Origin: an uncultured Tateyamaria sp.
GTDB lineage: Bacteria; Pseudomonadota; Alphaproteobacteria; Rhodobacterales; Rhodobacteraceae
Direction: 5' to 3'
Assembly (NCBI RefSeq): GCF_947503385.1
Contig: NZ_CANNDO010000013.1
Location: forward strand, 1 to 43,992
Length of the DNA stretch: 43,992 bases
Shown here: one piece after another, positions 1 through 8,028 of the stretch
Position numbering within the stretch: position 1 is the stretch's first letter
How the letters are laid out: the number at the start of each line of letters is the position of its first letter
Position numbers and translations under genes: made by a program
The notes under the pieces: generated by a model
Database searches by the model: none
What the model was told of the DNA's origin: nothing
What the model saw: the letters and a program-made list of their open reading frames with translations, nothing else

Positions 1-262
1 TGAGACCGTTGATCTTGGTGGTAGCAGCTTGAGCTTGAGTGGCCTTCTGCCTTGAACAAAGGCAGCTCGCGGCCCATTCCGGACCTTCGACGCACGCTCG
101 GGATGCTGTAGTCGCAGCCCGCATTCCTGCCATTCGCCGCGCCTGCAAAATCGGAATATGATCGAACGCACAATCTGCGGGACAAGGCGCGCTTTCGCTG
201 CGATTGCGCCAACGGGTACCTGTTGACGATCTAGACCTACGCTCAACGGGTCAAACAGTCGG
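1..262. other. Left-edge intergenic DNA
   Basis: No complete gene is visible. A short open frame on the plus strand runs from base 2 to a TGA at 53-55 and could be the last 17 codons of a gene that begins outside the window, but it is too short to identify. The rest holds one copy of the dispersed stem-loop repeat (separate entry) and the downstream flank of the leftward cyclase gene. I saw no clear terminator. Confidence 0.4.
71..140 (+). repeat. Dispersed intergenic stem-loop repeat, copy A
   Basis: This copy begins GGCCCATTCCGGACCTT and about 15 bases later has ATGCTGTAGTCGCAGCCCGC, then a CCATTCGC-like tail. The same two blocks in the same order recur at 2837 and 6855, and the second block recurs at 41344. 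The second block can fold as a short hairpin (GCTG...CAGC). It lies downstream of the leftward cyclase gene. Confidence 0.6.
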
Positions 263-1951
263 TTAGGTCTTCAAGCCGATGTCGGGCAAGTGCTCCAGTT
301 CCATCTGCCAGACCGGCCAAACTCGGCTCCTGTCAAAAATTTCGGCGATGGCTGACATTGAAAGTGCCGGAAACAGAGTATGCGCAGCTGAGATGTGCTG
401 TTGCGCAATCTGCCTCTTGCCCCGCCGCAGTTCTGCCAAAGCGAGAAACAAGCTTGGCCACCAATTGGCACCAGCAGCACCTGCTGATCTTTCCAAGGTG
501 GAAATGCCAAGTTGTAGGTCTGATGCATCATCCAGCAACTGACCAATACCCAGAAAGAAAAGGTGCCCAGATCGAAACTTGGATGATTGCGCCAGTTCCA
601 GTGTCCGTTCCGCATTCGAGATCGCGAGCAACGCTTCAGGATCGTGCATCCGTGCCCACTCTGGCGCCGCAAACGTGTACGCAATGGATCTTCCATGAGG
701 TACGCCCCAGGCGTTTGGATTCAAGCGTTCAACTTGCGCCGCCGCTTCAAGAGCGGCTTCGGTTTTCCCCATCATGCCGTTCACACTGGCCAACATGACA
801 TAGCCACCTGGCGTTTTGGGGTCCATCCGAACGACGTCCAAGGCAGGTTGCAATGCCGCCGCGAGCGTTGCCTGTACGGGCCATGCACCGCTCATGGCCT
901 TACGGTAACCCACGAAAGACCTCTGTATATGAGCCGACGTGTTCCTTGGTTCGAGCGCAACCGCCCGCTTGAGCATGGCTTCCGCTTCCTCAAATGCGTC
1001 GGATTGGCCTGATGACATCAGATCATTGGCGCGCGCACTGAGCTCGGCCGCGTTCAACTGTTCTGGCGGACGCATCTGGGCTTGCATTTTTTCGTGTGCG
1101 TCGATCTCTGCGCTGATCCGCAAAGCAAGCGCCAAACTAAGCTCATCTGTTAGTTCGAACTCATCGATGACGACCCGATCAAACCGTTCGCTCCAAAGCC
1201 GCCGCCTGTCATGTCGAACGGAAAGATGGACTGTGAGCCGTATCCGATCCCCGGACCGGCGCAGTGTAGCGTTCAAGACATACTTCGAAGGTGCGCCCTC
1301 GTTTTCCGGTCGGAGGACATGTAGCCAGCGGTACTTCTCGAGCTCGATTGCGGTCGCTTCCACGATCTCTGGGGCGAAGGTATCGAGTGATGCCTTTTCG
1401 ACGAAATTCTCGAGTTGGATAGAAATTGGTTCAGATGTCACCGCAGTCTGAGGAATGCCTCCAAACGCCCAGACCTTCACCGGCTCTGCAATGTTCTTGA
1501 GTACCCGCGCTCCCGCATTCTCAAAGGACACTTGCAAGTCTTCGGACAGGTTCGCGAACACAGCATCTGAAATGGCAATGCCGCCCGGTTTTGCGAGCGC
1601 CTCGAGCCGCGACGCGATATTGACGCCGGTCCCAAAGACATCTTCATCCACAAAGCTGGCCAGTCCTTGGTGAAGACCGATGCGGAGTGCTGCGGTTCCA
1701 TCATTGGCTAACAGGTCTTGTATCTTGAGTGCCGATGCGCACGCGTCCGAGCATCCATCGAATGCGGCCAGCCACCCATCCCCAAGACGTTTGATAACCA
1801 CACCGCCGCCCGCTGCAATGCATGGCTCGACAATACAGTCGCGGACGTTTCTCAGGGCGTCCAACGCGACGCTGTGATCCTCATCCATCATCCGCGAATA
1901 TCCCACGATGTCCGCCGCCAGAATGACTGTTTCTAACTCTGAAGAACCCAA
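263..1951 (-). CDS. Class III adenylate/guanylate cyclase with TPR-like C-terminus
   Basis: This probably makes a cyclic nucleotide second messenger from ATP or GTP in the cytoplasm. With the TTG start at 1951 the cyclase domain covers about residues 8-165. The metal-binding aspartates are visible as D14 in AADIVGYSR and D58 in RLGDGW, and the later FGTGVNIASRLEALAKPGG block is typical of the family. A middle region (about 170-290) resembles the TolB-like linker of such enzymes, and alanine-rich helical repeats at about 310-550 look like TPRs. I chose TTG 1951 because a GGAAGG ribosome site lies 6 bases upstream and the similarity begins there. The frame is open up to 2131, and the extra N-terminus, rich in Cys and Arg, looks non-coding. 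The gene is alone on its strand and divergent from the integrase. Family confidence is high; nucleotide choice and signal are unknown. Confidence 0.85.
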   Translation of the reverse strand: MGSSELETVILAADIVGYSRMMDEDHSVALDALRNVRDCIVEPCIAAGGGVVIKRLGDGWLAAFDGCSDACASALKIQDLLANDGTAALRIGLHQGLASFVDEDVFGTGVNIASRLEALAKPGGIAISDAVFANLSEDLQVSFENAGARVLKNIAEPVKVWAFGGIPQTAVTSEPISIQLENFVEKASLDTFAPEIVEATAIELEKYRWLHVLRPENEGAPSKYVLNATLRRSGDRIRLTVHLSVRHDRRRLWSERFDRVVIDEFELTDELSLALALRISAEIDAHEKMQAQMRPPEQLNAAELSARANDLMSSGQSDAFEEAEAMLKRAVALEPRNTSAHIQRSFVGYRKAMSGAWPVQATLAAALQPALDVVRMDPKTPGGYVMLASVNGMMGKTEAALEAAAQVERLNPNAWGVPHGRSIAYTFAAPEWARMHDPEALLAISNAERTLELAQSSKFRSGHLFFLGIGQLLDDASDLQLGISTLERSAGAAGANWWPSLFLALAELRRGKRQIAQQHISAAHTLFPALSMSAIAEIFDRSRVWPVWQMELEHLPDIGLKT

Positions 1952-2179
1952 CTGAAACCTTCCAAATTTGCCATCGCATGTCCGAAGCGAGCTGCAATCC
2001 GTGCATAGCATGTAACCTATGGCAACTGACCATGAATGCAGACGTCCGTACAGAGTGCAGCATCCCGCAGAGTGGGCTCGTAGCCGACTTCGGATGCGGC
2101 GCGGCATGTTGTGATAGGATGTTTCGGTCAACGTCGGGTTGTCGTTTTTGGGAGGGCGTGGCGGATCGGAGGATCAGTC

Positions 2180-2812
2180 ATGGAAACACCAAACTTACCT
2201 GACATTCGTGCGCTTCGGCCTGCCTGGAACAAAGGACGCATTGTCGGTCAGAAACGACCATTGAAGCCAAAGCATGTCTGCGCAATCCGGGTGCGACTTG
2301 AACTGGCCGAGAACCACCGTGATCTCGCGCTGTTCAACATGGCCATCGACAGTAAATTGCGTGGCTGCGACCTGGTGAAGATGAAAGTCGTCGACGTCAT
2401 GGCGTCTGGTCAGATCAAAGAACGGGCATCGGTTTTGCAAAGCGAAACCAAAAAACCGGTGGGGTTCGAAATTTCTGAAGGCACACGTGCCTCGGTTGAG
2501 AAATGGATGGAAGATGAACTCATGGTCGGTTCCGAGTTCCTCTGGCCGCGTCGGTTCCATGAGCGCCTGCACATCTCAACCCGGCTGTATGCAAGGTTTG
2601 TCCGCGACTGGGTTACGTCGATCGGTCTCGAGGCGAGTGCTTACGGTACCCATTCGATGCGCCGAACCAAGGTCACCCAGATCTACAAGAAGACCGGCAA
2701 CCTTTGAGCCGTTCAGCTTCTTCTCGGTCACACCAAGATGGACAGCACCGTCCGGTACTTAGCCGTAGAACTCGAGGATGCCCTGGCCATCGCCGAAGCC
2801 ATTGAAATCTAG
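2180..2812 (+). pseudogene. Tyrosine recombinase/integrase interrupted by in-frame TGA
   Basis: This is a short solitary tyrosine recombinase of about 210 codons. From ATG 2180 (GGAGGATCA just upstream) the frame runs 175 codons to a TGA at 2705-2707. It then continues in the same frame for 34 more codons (AVQLLLGHTKMDSTVRYL and onward) to TAG at 2810-2812. The catalytic HxxR is present before the stop (THSMRR). The GH motif of LLGHTK and the nucleophile tyrosine of VRYL lie after it. Relatives I recall have arginine at the stop position, so a single CGA-to-TGA change would explain it. Without readthrough the product lacks its nucleophile and cannot cut DNA. I call it a pseudogene. A suppressed stop or sequencing error remains possible. 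Confidence 0.75.
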
Positions 2813-3453
2813 CGTATTTGGGTCGCCTTCACTGGCGGCCCATTCCGGACCTTAGACCTAAGTTTAAAATTCTGCGTTTGCAGCCCATTTGTGGTCATGC
2901 GCTGCAATCGCAGCAGAGAGTCTTTTCAACCACAATCACTCATGTGACGCTTTGGCCTGCGCAGCCTCTACGAATTCGACGAACTCTCTGAGTTAGCGAC
3001 CAGAAGTGTCTAGCTCTCAATGATCGGACCACAGATTTGTAGTTTCTCTAGTACGATTTCTAGCAGGGCCGGACGCAGGTTGAGCGCTTGATGGGGACGG
3101 GTATGGCTGATCTGTCGAAGCGAATGATTCATCACGATCGGGGCTTGCTTCGTTGTTGTTAACCACTCGGCATTCAGTACGTCTCGACGCAGCGCCCTAT
3201 TGCAACGCTCATTGTATCCGGAGCGGGCCCTATGCGTTGCCGCATATCGGGCTGTGGTGCACTACCACTGACGTGATTTGCAGTGCGCATATGGCGGAAT
3301 GCGCCGGTTCGCTTCACTTCCCGCACACCACATCGTGCAGATTTAAGAACCAATGACTGCACGGACATAATTTCTAAGTGAAGTACGTTTCCTTCACCCG
3401 GCCTTTGGCACTAGTGTTTAAGCAAAACTCGTTGATGCGTTTGGATAAGTCGT
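2813..3453. other. Intergenic region without a recognised gene
   Basis: About 640 bases separate the broken integrase from the exosortase gene. The first 80 bases hold a copy of the dispersed repeat. The remainder has only short open frames (under 70 codons) on both strands with no family resemblance and poor codon character. The promoter of the exosortase gene must lie near the right end, but I cannot point to convincing -35 and -10 boxes. Confidence 0.45.
2837..2915 (+). repeat. Dispersed intergenic stem-loop repeat, copy B
   Basis: The first block is identical to copy A over GGCCCATTCCGGACCTT. It is followed by CTGCGTTTGCAGCCC, in which CTGC and GCAG pair around a GTTT loop, and then GGTCATGCGCTGCAA. 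It starts 25 bases after the final stop codon of the integrase. Sequence varies in the loop while the stem is kept. Confidence 0.65.
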
Positions 3454-5019
3454 ATGTCTCTTGCACAGGAAGGCTCACACGCCCCAAATCCTGTTACATC
3501 GTTCCGGTTTCCAGGCATTCTAGGGTTGTTTCTGATCCTTTTGTGGACAGGGCTATCATTTATTGTCGGTTCTTGGGCGCGCCCAGAATACTCCCACGGG
3601 CCGCTTTCCGCTTTACTCTTTGTTATGCTTGTCCTGAGGCAAGTAGGGCTGACAGAAGGCGACTTCTGTCGCGATCGCCCTCATTGGGGCGCATTTTTTA
3701 TCCTTGTCGGCGCCTTGTTCTTGGCTGGTACCGCAGCTTTTTTTTCGTTGGGCGCGTGGTCCGGATTGGCCGTATTTCTGGTCATCTGTGCAGTGGCGGC
3801 TTGCATACTGAGGAGATCGATAATTGCGAGATTTCTGCCCGCAGCGCTGGTTTTGTTGACGACACTACCGCTGTCAGAGAGTGCTTTTCTGCAACTCCAG
3901 AATGCGCTGCAAAGAATTACGGCGATCGGGTCGGTGCAGTTGTCACAATTCTTTGGGTTACCCGCGGCCCTAGAATACAACGTCATTGATGTAGCAGGCG
4001 TTTACTTGGTTGTGGCACAGGCCTGTTCGGGCTTGTCCTACATCCTGCCGCTGCTCAGCTTTGCCGCCACGCTGGCGGCAGTGTTGCGCTGCGACGGGTG
4101 GGTCAAAGTCATAGTTGTTCTCATGGCGGCGCCCATTGCCATCGGGATGAACGTCATCCGCGTCACCTTCATCATTTTCACGGTGAACCTGCTCGGCGAT
4201 CATTCCCACGTCGAGGGTTTTGCGCATTTTTTGGAAGGCTGGTTGATTTTTATTGCCTCCGTCGCCGTCCTGTTTGGCCTGGCCTTTGGACTGACGCGAC
4301 TTTCGGGAGAAAAAAAACTATTTGCGGATCAGTTTGATCTCGATTTTGCACCGGTTTTTGAAGGTGCACGGCGGGCTTGGCGAACTTCTACTGCCCAACT
4401 CTTCCCGCCCGTGATCTACCTCGCTCTGGCAGCCTCAATTACTCTCTCTTTCGCTGGTCGGTGGTTTGCGCCACCTCCGCCCACAGTCGAAGTGCAAGAC
4501 GCTGGAAATCACGGACCTTGGTACATTGTGCGAAACACTTCATCCGAGATGACATTCCTGTCGGACGAGATGGATCAAACGGTCTCGAAAGTTTTGGTCC
4601 GGGATGCGCCCTACGGTGTTGTGCGCTATGCGCGGTTGGTCCGCGGCAAGGAATTCTTCGAACCCACTCTGCCCACACAATTTTTGTCGGATGCCCCCGA
4701 TTGGGAGGTTGAAAGCCTAAGGTATGTCTCGATTCCCCAAGAAACAGGCGGGAAGGTGCCTGATCGGGTCGCCGCGCTGACCATTGTACGGGGGTTCAAC
4801 CGACAACTTGTGTATTACTGGTATGAGGGTCGCTGCGGACGCTATCCTGACCTGACCTCCACCCGCATCGGCGCGCTTTGCATCCAATCAGACCACGCCA
4901 CTGACGGGAAAGGGTGGGTTCGCCTGTCGACTCCAATTTCAGCTGAACCGGGGGCCGAGGAGACCGCCACACAAAGATTAACTAGCGTCTTGAGAGAAAT
5001 TTCGGCGGTAGCGCCATGA
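3454..5019 (+). CDS. Exosortase fused to an EpsI domain (XrtD-like)
   Basis: This is an inner-membrane cysteine transpeptidase that cleaves proteins bearing a PEP-CTERM-like C-terminal tail and probably anchors or releases them at the cell surface. The N-terminal 290 residues are a polytopic exosortase with the expected triad: Cys191 in VAQACSGLSY, Arg236 in NVIRVTF and His258 in AHFLEGW. After a further membrane segment near residues 325-345, the C-terminal 170 residues form an EpsI-like periplasmic domain. This fused architecture and length (521 aa) fit the Rhodobacterales VPLPA-CTERM enzymes I know as XrtD, but the subtype is inferred. The stop overlaps the next start by ATGA, so the two are co-translated. 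No substrate with a CTERM tail is visible in the window. An exopolysaccharide locus, a frequent partner, is also absent. Confidence 0.85.
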   Translation: MSLAQEGSHAPNPVTSFRFPGILGLFLILLWTGLSFIVGSWARPEYSHGPLSALLFVMLVLRQVGLTEGDFCRDRPHWGAFFILVGALFLAGTAAFFSLGAWSGLAVFLVICAVAACILRRSIIARFLPAALVLLTTLPLSESAFLQLQNALQRITAIGSVQLSQFFGLPAALEYNVIDVAGVYLVVAQACSGLSYILPLLSFAATLAAVLRCDGWVKVIVVLMAAPIAIGMNVIRVTFIIFTVNLLGDHSHVEGFAHFLEGWLIFIASVAVLFGLAFGLTRLSGEKKLFADQFDLDFAPVFEGARRAWRTSTAQLFPPVIYLALAASITLSFAGRWFAPPPPTVEVQDAGNHGPWYIVRNTSSEMTFLSDEMDQTVSKVLVRDAPYGVVRYARLVRGKEFFEPTLPTQFLSDAPDWEVESLRYVSIPQETGGKVPDRVAALTIVRGFNRQLVYYWYEGRCGRYPDLTSTRIGALCIQSDHATDGKGWVRLSTPISAEPGAEETATQRLTSVLREISAVAP

Positions 5020-6845
5020 CATTTTCGGAATTCGTCGCAACGTTTGTCACGCCGGGCAAAGAAGCCTTGGCAATAGCCGTTGCAATATGTGCCCCGATCG
5101 CCGCGCTGGATGGCGCGGCAAAGCTTCGAACAAGGCTTAGTGCTTATTTTGAACGGACGGAAGACGTGTCATGGCAAGAGGGTTTCATCGACCGATTTGA
5201 TCAATGGTTCGGACGCTCGTTCCTCAGCTTCAAAGGCTTTTTCTGGTCCTCCGCCATTTCGTTACTCTCGGTTTTGATCGTTTCGGTCACGTTGTGGATT
5301 TATCTGCCCGCACGGGTGTTCTGGACCAATCCTGATCCGGACATGTTCAAGTTCGTAATCATTGGCGCGCTGATAAATATCCTCCCCGACTACCTATCTT
5401 TGCGCCTGACCCGGGTCTGGATTGGGCTTATGGCGCGGTATCGTGCTTTCTGGGCACAGGTTATCCTCATTGCGGTTGATCTTGGATCTTCGGCTTTCAT
5501 CATATGGTCCAGCCTAACGGTTGTTCGATATTTCCGAGGTGAGCCCGGCATCTCAATTCTCGAAATGGCGGTACTTTTTTCACCCTATTCGGCGTATTTC
5601 TATTCCACCTTCACGACGTCGTTGGCGGCCTTGGTTTTTTTCTTCGTGATTGCGGCGCGACGATTGGTTCTGAGCTATGTCGCCCGCCTAGGCACCGTAT
5701 TTGCCCGCAAATCGATTGACCCAAACCTATCCCGACAGAAGGCGCCTTTCCGGGTCCTTGCGGTATCGTTGTTTTTCGTCACGTTGCTTTTGTTTTACGC
5801 GGCGCTGGTCGCGGTGAGCCCCAGCCCCTCTGGCGTGACCAAGTTAGATGAGTTTCTGTGCGACAAATCTGGCGAACGTTTGTGCCTCTATGCCACCCGA
5901 TTGTCTCCTGATGACGCATCGAGGCTGGTGATGTTGCGGCGCGCATGTCACGGCACCTTGACGCTCGAATGCGTTGCAAATGCCGAAGCAATCATCGACG
6001 TGCCACGCCCCAAAATGGAAAGGCTCATGAGCTATGCCTGTGATTTGGAGGAGCCAGACGGCTGTCTCGTTGCTGGGCGGATGGCTTTTGTCGCCGGTGA
6101 CAATGCCAGTGGCGGAACATATTTCGGTCGTGCTTGCGACCTTGGGGAACGGTCCGCCTGCATCGTCGCACGGCAGACAGACCCGGGCTCCAATGGGCCA
6201 AGCAGCCAAAGCAATGGACCACGCCTTGCTCAGTTGGAGTTGTCTTGTGACGACGGCGGTGGCGTGGAATGCGCTCAGGCAAGCCGCCTGATGATGGAGA
6301 TTGAAGACAGTTTGTCCGATGCAGCTTTCAACCGCATGCATCAGGCTTGTGATCTCGGGCTGGCTGCGGCCTGCGCCGAAATTGGCTTGTGGTATTTGCA
6401 AGGCGTTCGCGGCGACGTGGACGTTGCGCGCGGCAGGGCCTTCATTGCATATGGATGCGCAAGTGGCGCCGCCGAGGGATGCATGCGTTTGGTGACGGTT
6501 TGGATGTCCGAAGGGTTTCAAAACCCGGTCCAGGTCGACCTTGCGGTCCTAATGACAAGGTCTGCCTGCGCGGGACGCCACGAACTTGGCTGCGACGTGT
6601 TCACCAGAATTGTTCCGTCGCACGGGGAAAGTGGCGGCGAAACGATGATCGAAGCGCTGCGCGCCATCCTTTTGGAAGACCCAGACAACCACGTCGCGCG
6701 CCGCCGATTCTTGGATATCTTGATCACCGCGGGTGACTTCCAGGCAGCCGAGTCCGAGCTTCGCAAAGGCCTGCGGCGCCCGGGTGCGGAGGGAGTCTTT
6801 GGGGACGTTGAGCAGCGGCTAAAAGATGATCGCCAAGGCAATTGA
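5016..6845 (+). CDS. Membrane protein with cysteine-rich Sel1-like repeats
   Basis: I do not recognise a named family for the whole 609-residue protein. The first 270 residues hold about six hydrophobic segments (near 18-38, 75-98, 110-130, 146-170, 200-220 and 248-270). The remainder is soluble and cysteine-rich, with repeated units such as ACDLGLAAACAEIGLWY and RACDLGERSACIVA. These pair cysteines around small residues as in Sel1-like/HcpA-type helical repeats. The last 60 residues look like a TPR pair. The soluble part would be periplasmic if its cysteines are disulphide-bonded. The start overlaps the exosortase stop (ATGA), so a role in exosortase processing or presentation of substrates is plausible but not shown. 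Confidence 0.75.
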   Translation: MTFSEFVATFVTPGKEALAIAVAICAPIAALDGAAKLRTRLSAYFERTEDVSWQEGFIDRFDQWFGRSFLSFKGFFWSSAISLLSVLIVSVTLWIYLPARVFWTNPDPDMFKFVIIGALINILPDYLSLRLTRVWIGLMARYRAFWAQVILIAVDLGSSAFIIWSSLTVVRYFRGEPGISILEMAVLFSPYSAYFYSTFTTSLAALVFFFVIAARRLVLSYVARLGTVFARKSIDPNLSRQKAPFRVLAVSLFFVTLLLFYAALVAVSPSPSGVTKLDEFLCDKSGERLCLYATRLSPDDASRLVMLRRACHGTLTLECVANAEAIIDVPRPKMERLMSYACDLEEPDGCLVAGRMAFVAGDNASGGTYFGRACDLGERSACIVARQTDPGSNGPSSQSNGPRLAQLELSCDDGGGVECAQASRLMMEIEDSLSDAAFNRMHQACDLGLAAACAEIGLWYLQGVRGDVDVARGRAFIAYGCASGAAEGCMRLVTVWMSEGFQNPVQVDLAVLMTRSACAGRHELGCDVFTRIVPSHGESGGETMIEALRAILLEDPDNHVARRRFLDILITAGDFQAAESELRKGLRRPGAEGVFGDVEQRLKDDRQGN

Positions 6846-7370
6846 TCGGTAAACGGCCCATTCCTGCCTTTGGCCAACCGGTTTAGATGCTGCGGTCGCA
6901 GCCCGCTATGCGGTCATTCGCTGCAAGTGCGAATTCCGGGCTTCTTCAAATTCACACATCGCGGGACAAAGCCGACCTTGAGTTTTCGCACTTTGCTGGC
7001 GCAGCAGTCTCTCGCCGATGCGGCATCGCGCTTCTCCTATCGCAAAACAGGTCGTCGATCAGGTCATTCGCGAGCGTAAAATTCGCCACCTTTGGTTTAA
7101 CTATTGGCGTTGGGTTGACCCCTGATGCAAAATCATCAATGAAATTTTGCGCAGTTTATTCGAGTACACGCCCCGACATAACTAGAAAATGATCAACCGT
7201 TTCTAATCAGAATTGATGCCAAATTAATTGGCCGTATGAGCACCAAAATATGAGTCCAAATATCGTCAAACTGCGCCCAATATTGCCCTTTTCTGTGCTG
7301 AGCGGACTCACTGTTGCGTAGTGCGCGCCTGCTGGGTTTCGCGTCGGCATTACACCGAGTCATTGACGCC
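6846..7370. other. Intergenic region between convergent genes
   Basis: This gap lies between the rightward Sel1-like gene and the leftward effector-immunity genes. Its first 85 bases carry repeat copy C. From about 7080 the DNA becomes noticeably richer in A and T than its neighbours, which often marks the border of acquired DNA. I found no convincing gene. A leftward open frame of about 60 codons around 7193-7365 lacks family resemblance and a ribosome site. Confidence 0.4.
6855..6930 (+). repeat. Dispersed intergenic stem-loop repeat, copy C
   Basis: It begins GGCCCATTCCTGCCTTTGG and continues with ATGCTGCGGTCGCAGCCCGC and GGTCATTCGCTGCAA. The central GCTGC-GGTC-GCAGC is a perfect five-pair stem with a four-base loop. 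It starts 9 bases after the stop codon of the Sel1-like gene, in the sense direction. Confidence 0.65.
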
Positions 7371-8027
7371 TCAGCTTTGGTTGCTAGCCTCAACAAATTC
7401 AGTTTGCGGTGAGAAAATAATGGTTTGGTTCTCTGCAAGCAGGATGTAACCACCGTCCCTCTGGAAGGCGTAGGCTGCGTCGAGGTCAATTTGCAGGCCC
7501 AGCACAGGGTTCAAAACCCAATGCGTGACCTCGAATGAACGTGTTAACTCCATGATGGCTTCCTGAAGCGCAAAGAGGCGACTGTCAGCGGACGCCAATA
7601 AATCGAGAACGACGTCGTTCAGGAGGTCGGGCACCTCGCTGCGCTGGACTTTGCGGTCACGGAACATCGCTTCGAACGTGTCGCGGTCGTCGACCGTGAC
7701 GAGTGGCGCGTTGCGCAGGCGGTCGGCTTCATCCATTTCGCCTTCTTCGGTCGCGAATTTAACTAACGAAGCTACGTACGCTCGGGCTCGCGCGATCTGC
7801 TGTTCTAATGGGGCGTAGCCCCGGCTAACGTAGTAAGCGCGTCCCAATTCCCATTCAGTCACCAACTGGCGCACATTACGCGCGATGGCGCGTCCCTCTG
7901 GTAACGACGAGAACAATGTCTCCACATTGTCCAGAGCGCCATTCTCGTAGAGAAGATGGCTGAAATGGTCGTCTTCAAACGCCGCTGGCTGCGCCAGAAA
8001 ATCGGTCCAGTCGGTTTGCAAGCTCAT
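7371..8027 (-). CDS. Probable immunity protein of the VgrG-linked effector
   Basis: This 218-residue acidic, helical, apparently soluble protein has no family that I recognise. The role is inferred from position. It is the last gene of the leftward VgrG cluster and follows directly after the large effector candidate, where cognate immunity proteins normally sit. Start ATG 8027 is preceded by a strong AGGAGG site that overlaps the effector's last codons, and only one base separates the effector TAG from this ATG. That implies tight translational coupling, as expected for a toxin-antidote pair. The open frame extends upstream to 8114 but would overlap the effector, so the internal ATG is preferred. 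No signal peptide is visible, which would suit neutralisation of a toxin acting in the cytoplasm. Confidence 0.65.
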   Translation of the reverse strand: MSLQTDWTDFLAQPAAFEDDHFSHLLYENGALDNVETLFSSLPEGRAIARNVRQLVTEWELGRAYYVSRGYAPLEQQIARARAYVASLVKFATEEGEMDEADRLRNAPLVTVDDRDTFEAMFRDRKVQRSEVPDLLNDVVLDLLASADSRLFALQEAIMELTRSFEVTHWVLNPVLGLQIDLDAAYAFQRDGGYILLAENQTIIFSPQTEFVEASNQS

Positions 8028-8028
8028 G

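Noticed and set aside
7193..7489. Leftward open frame of up to 98 codons overlapping the immunity gene end
   Set aside because: It lacks a ribosome site and family resemblance and overlaps a better supported gene.
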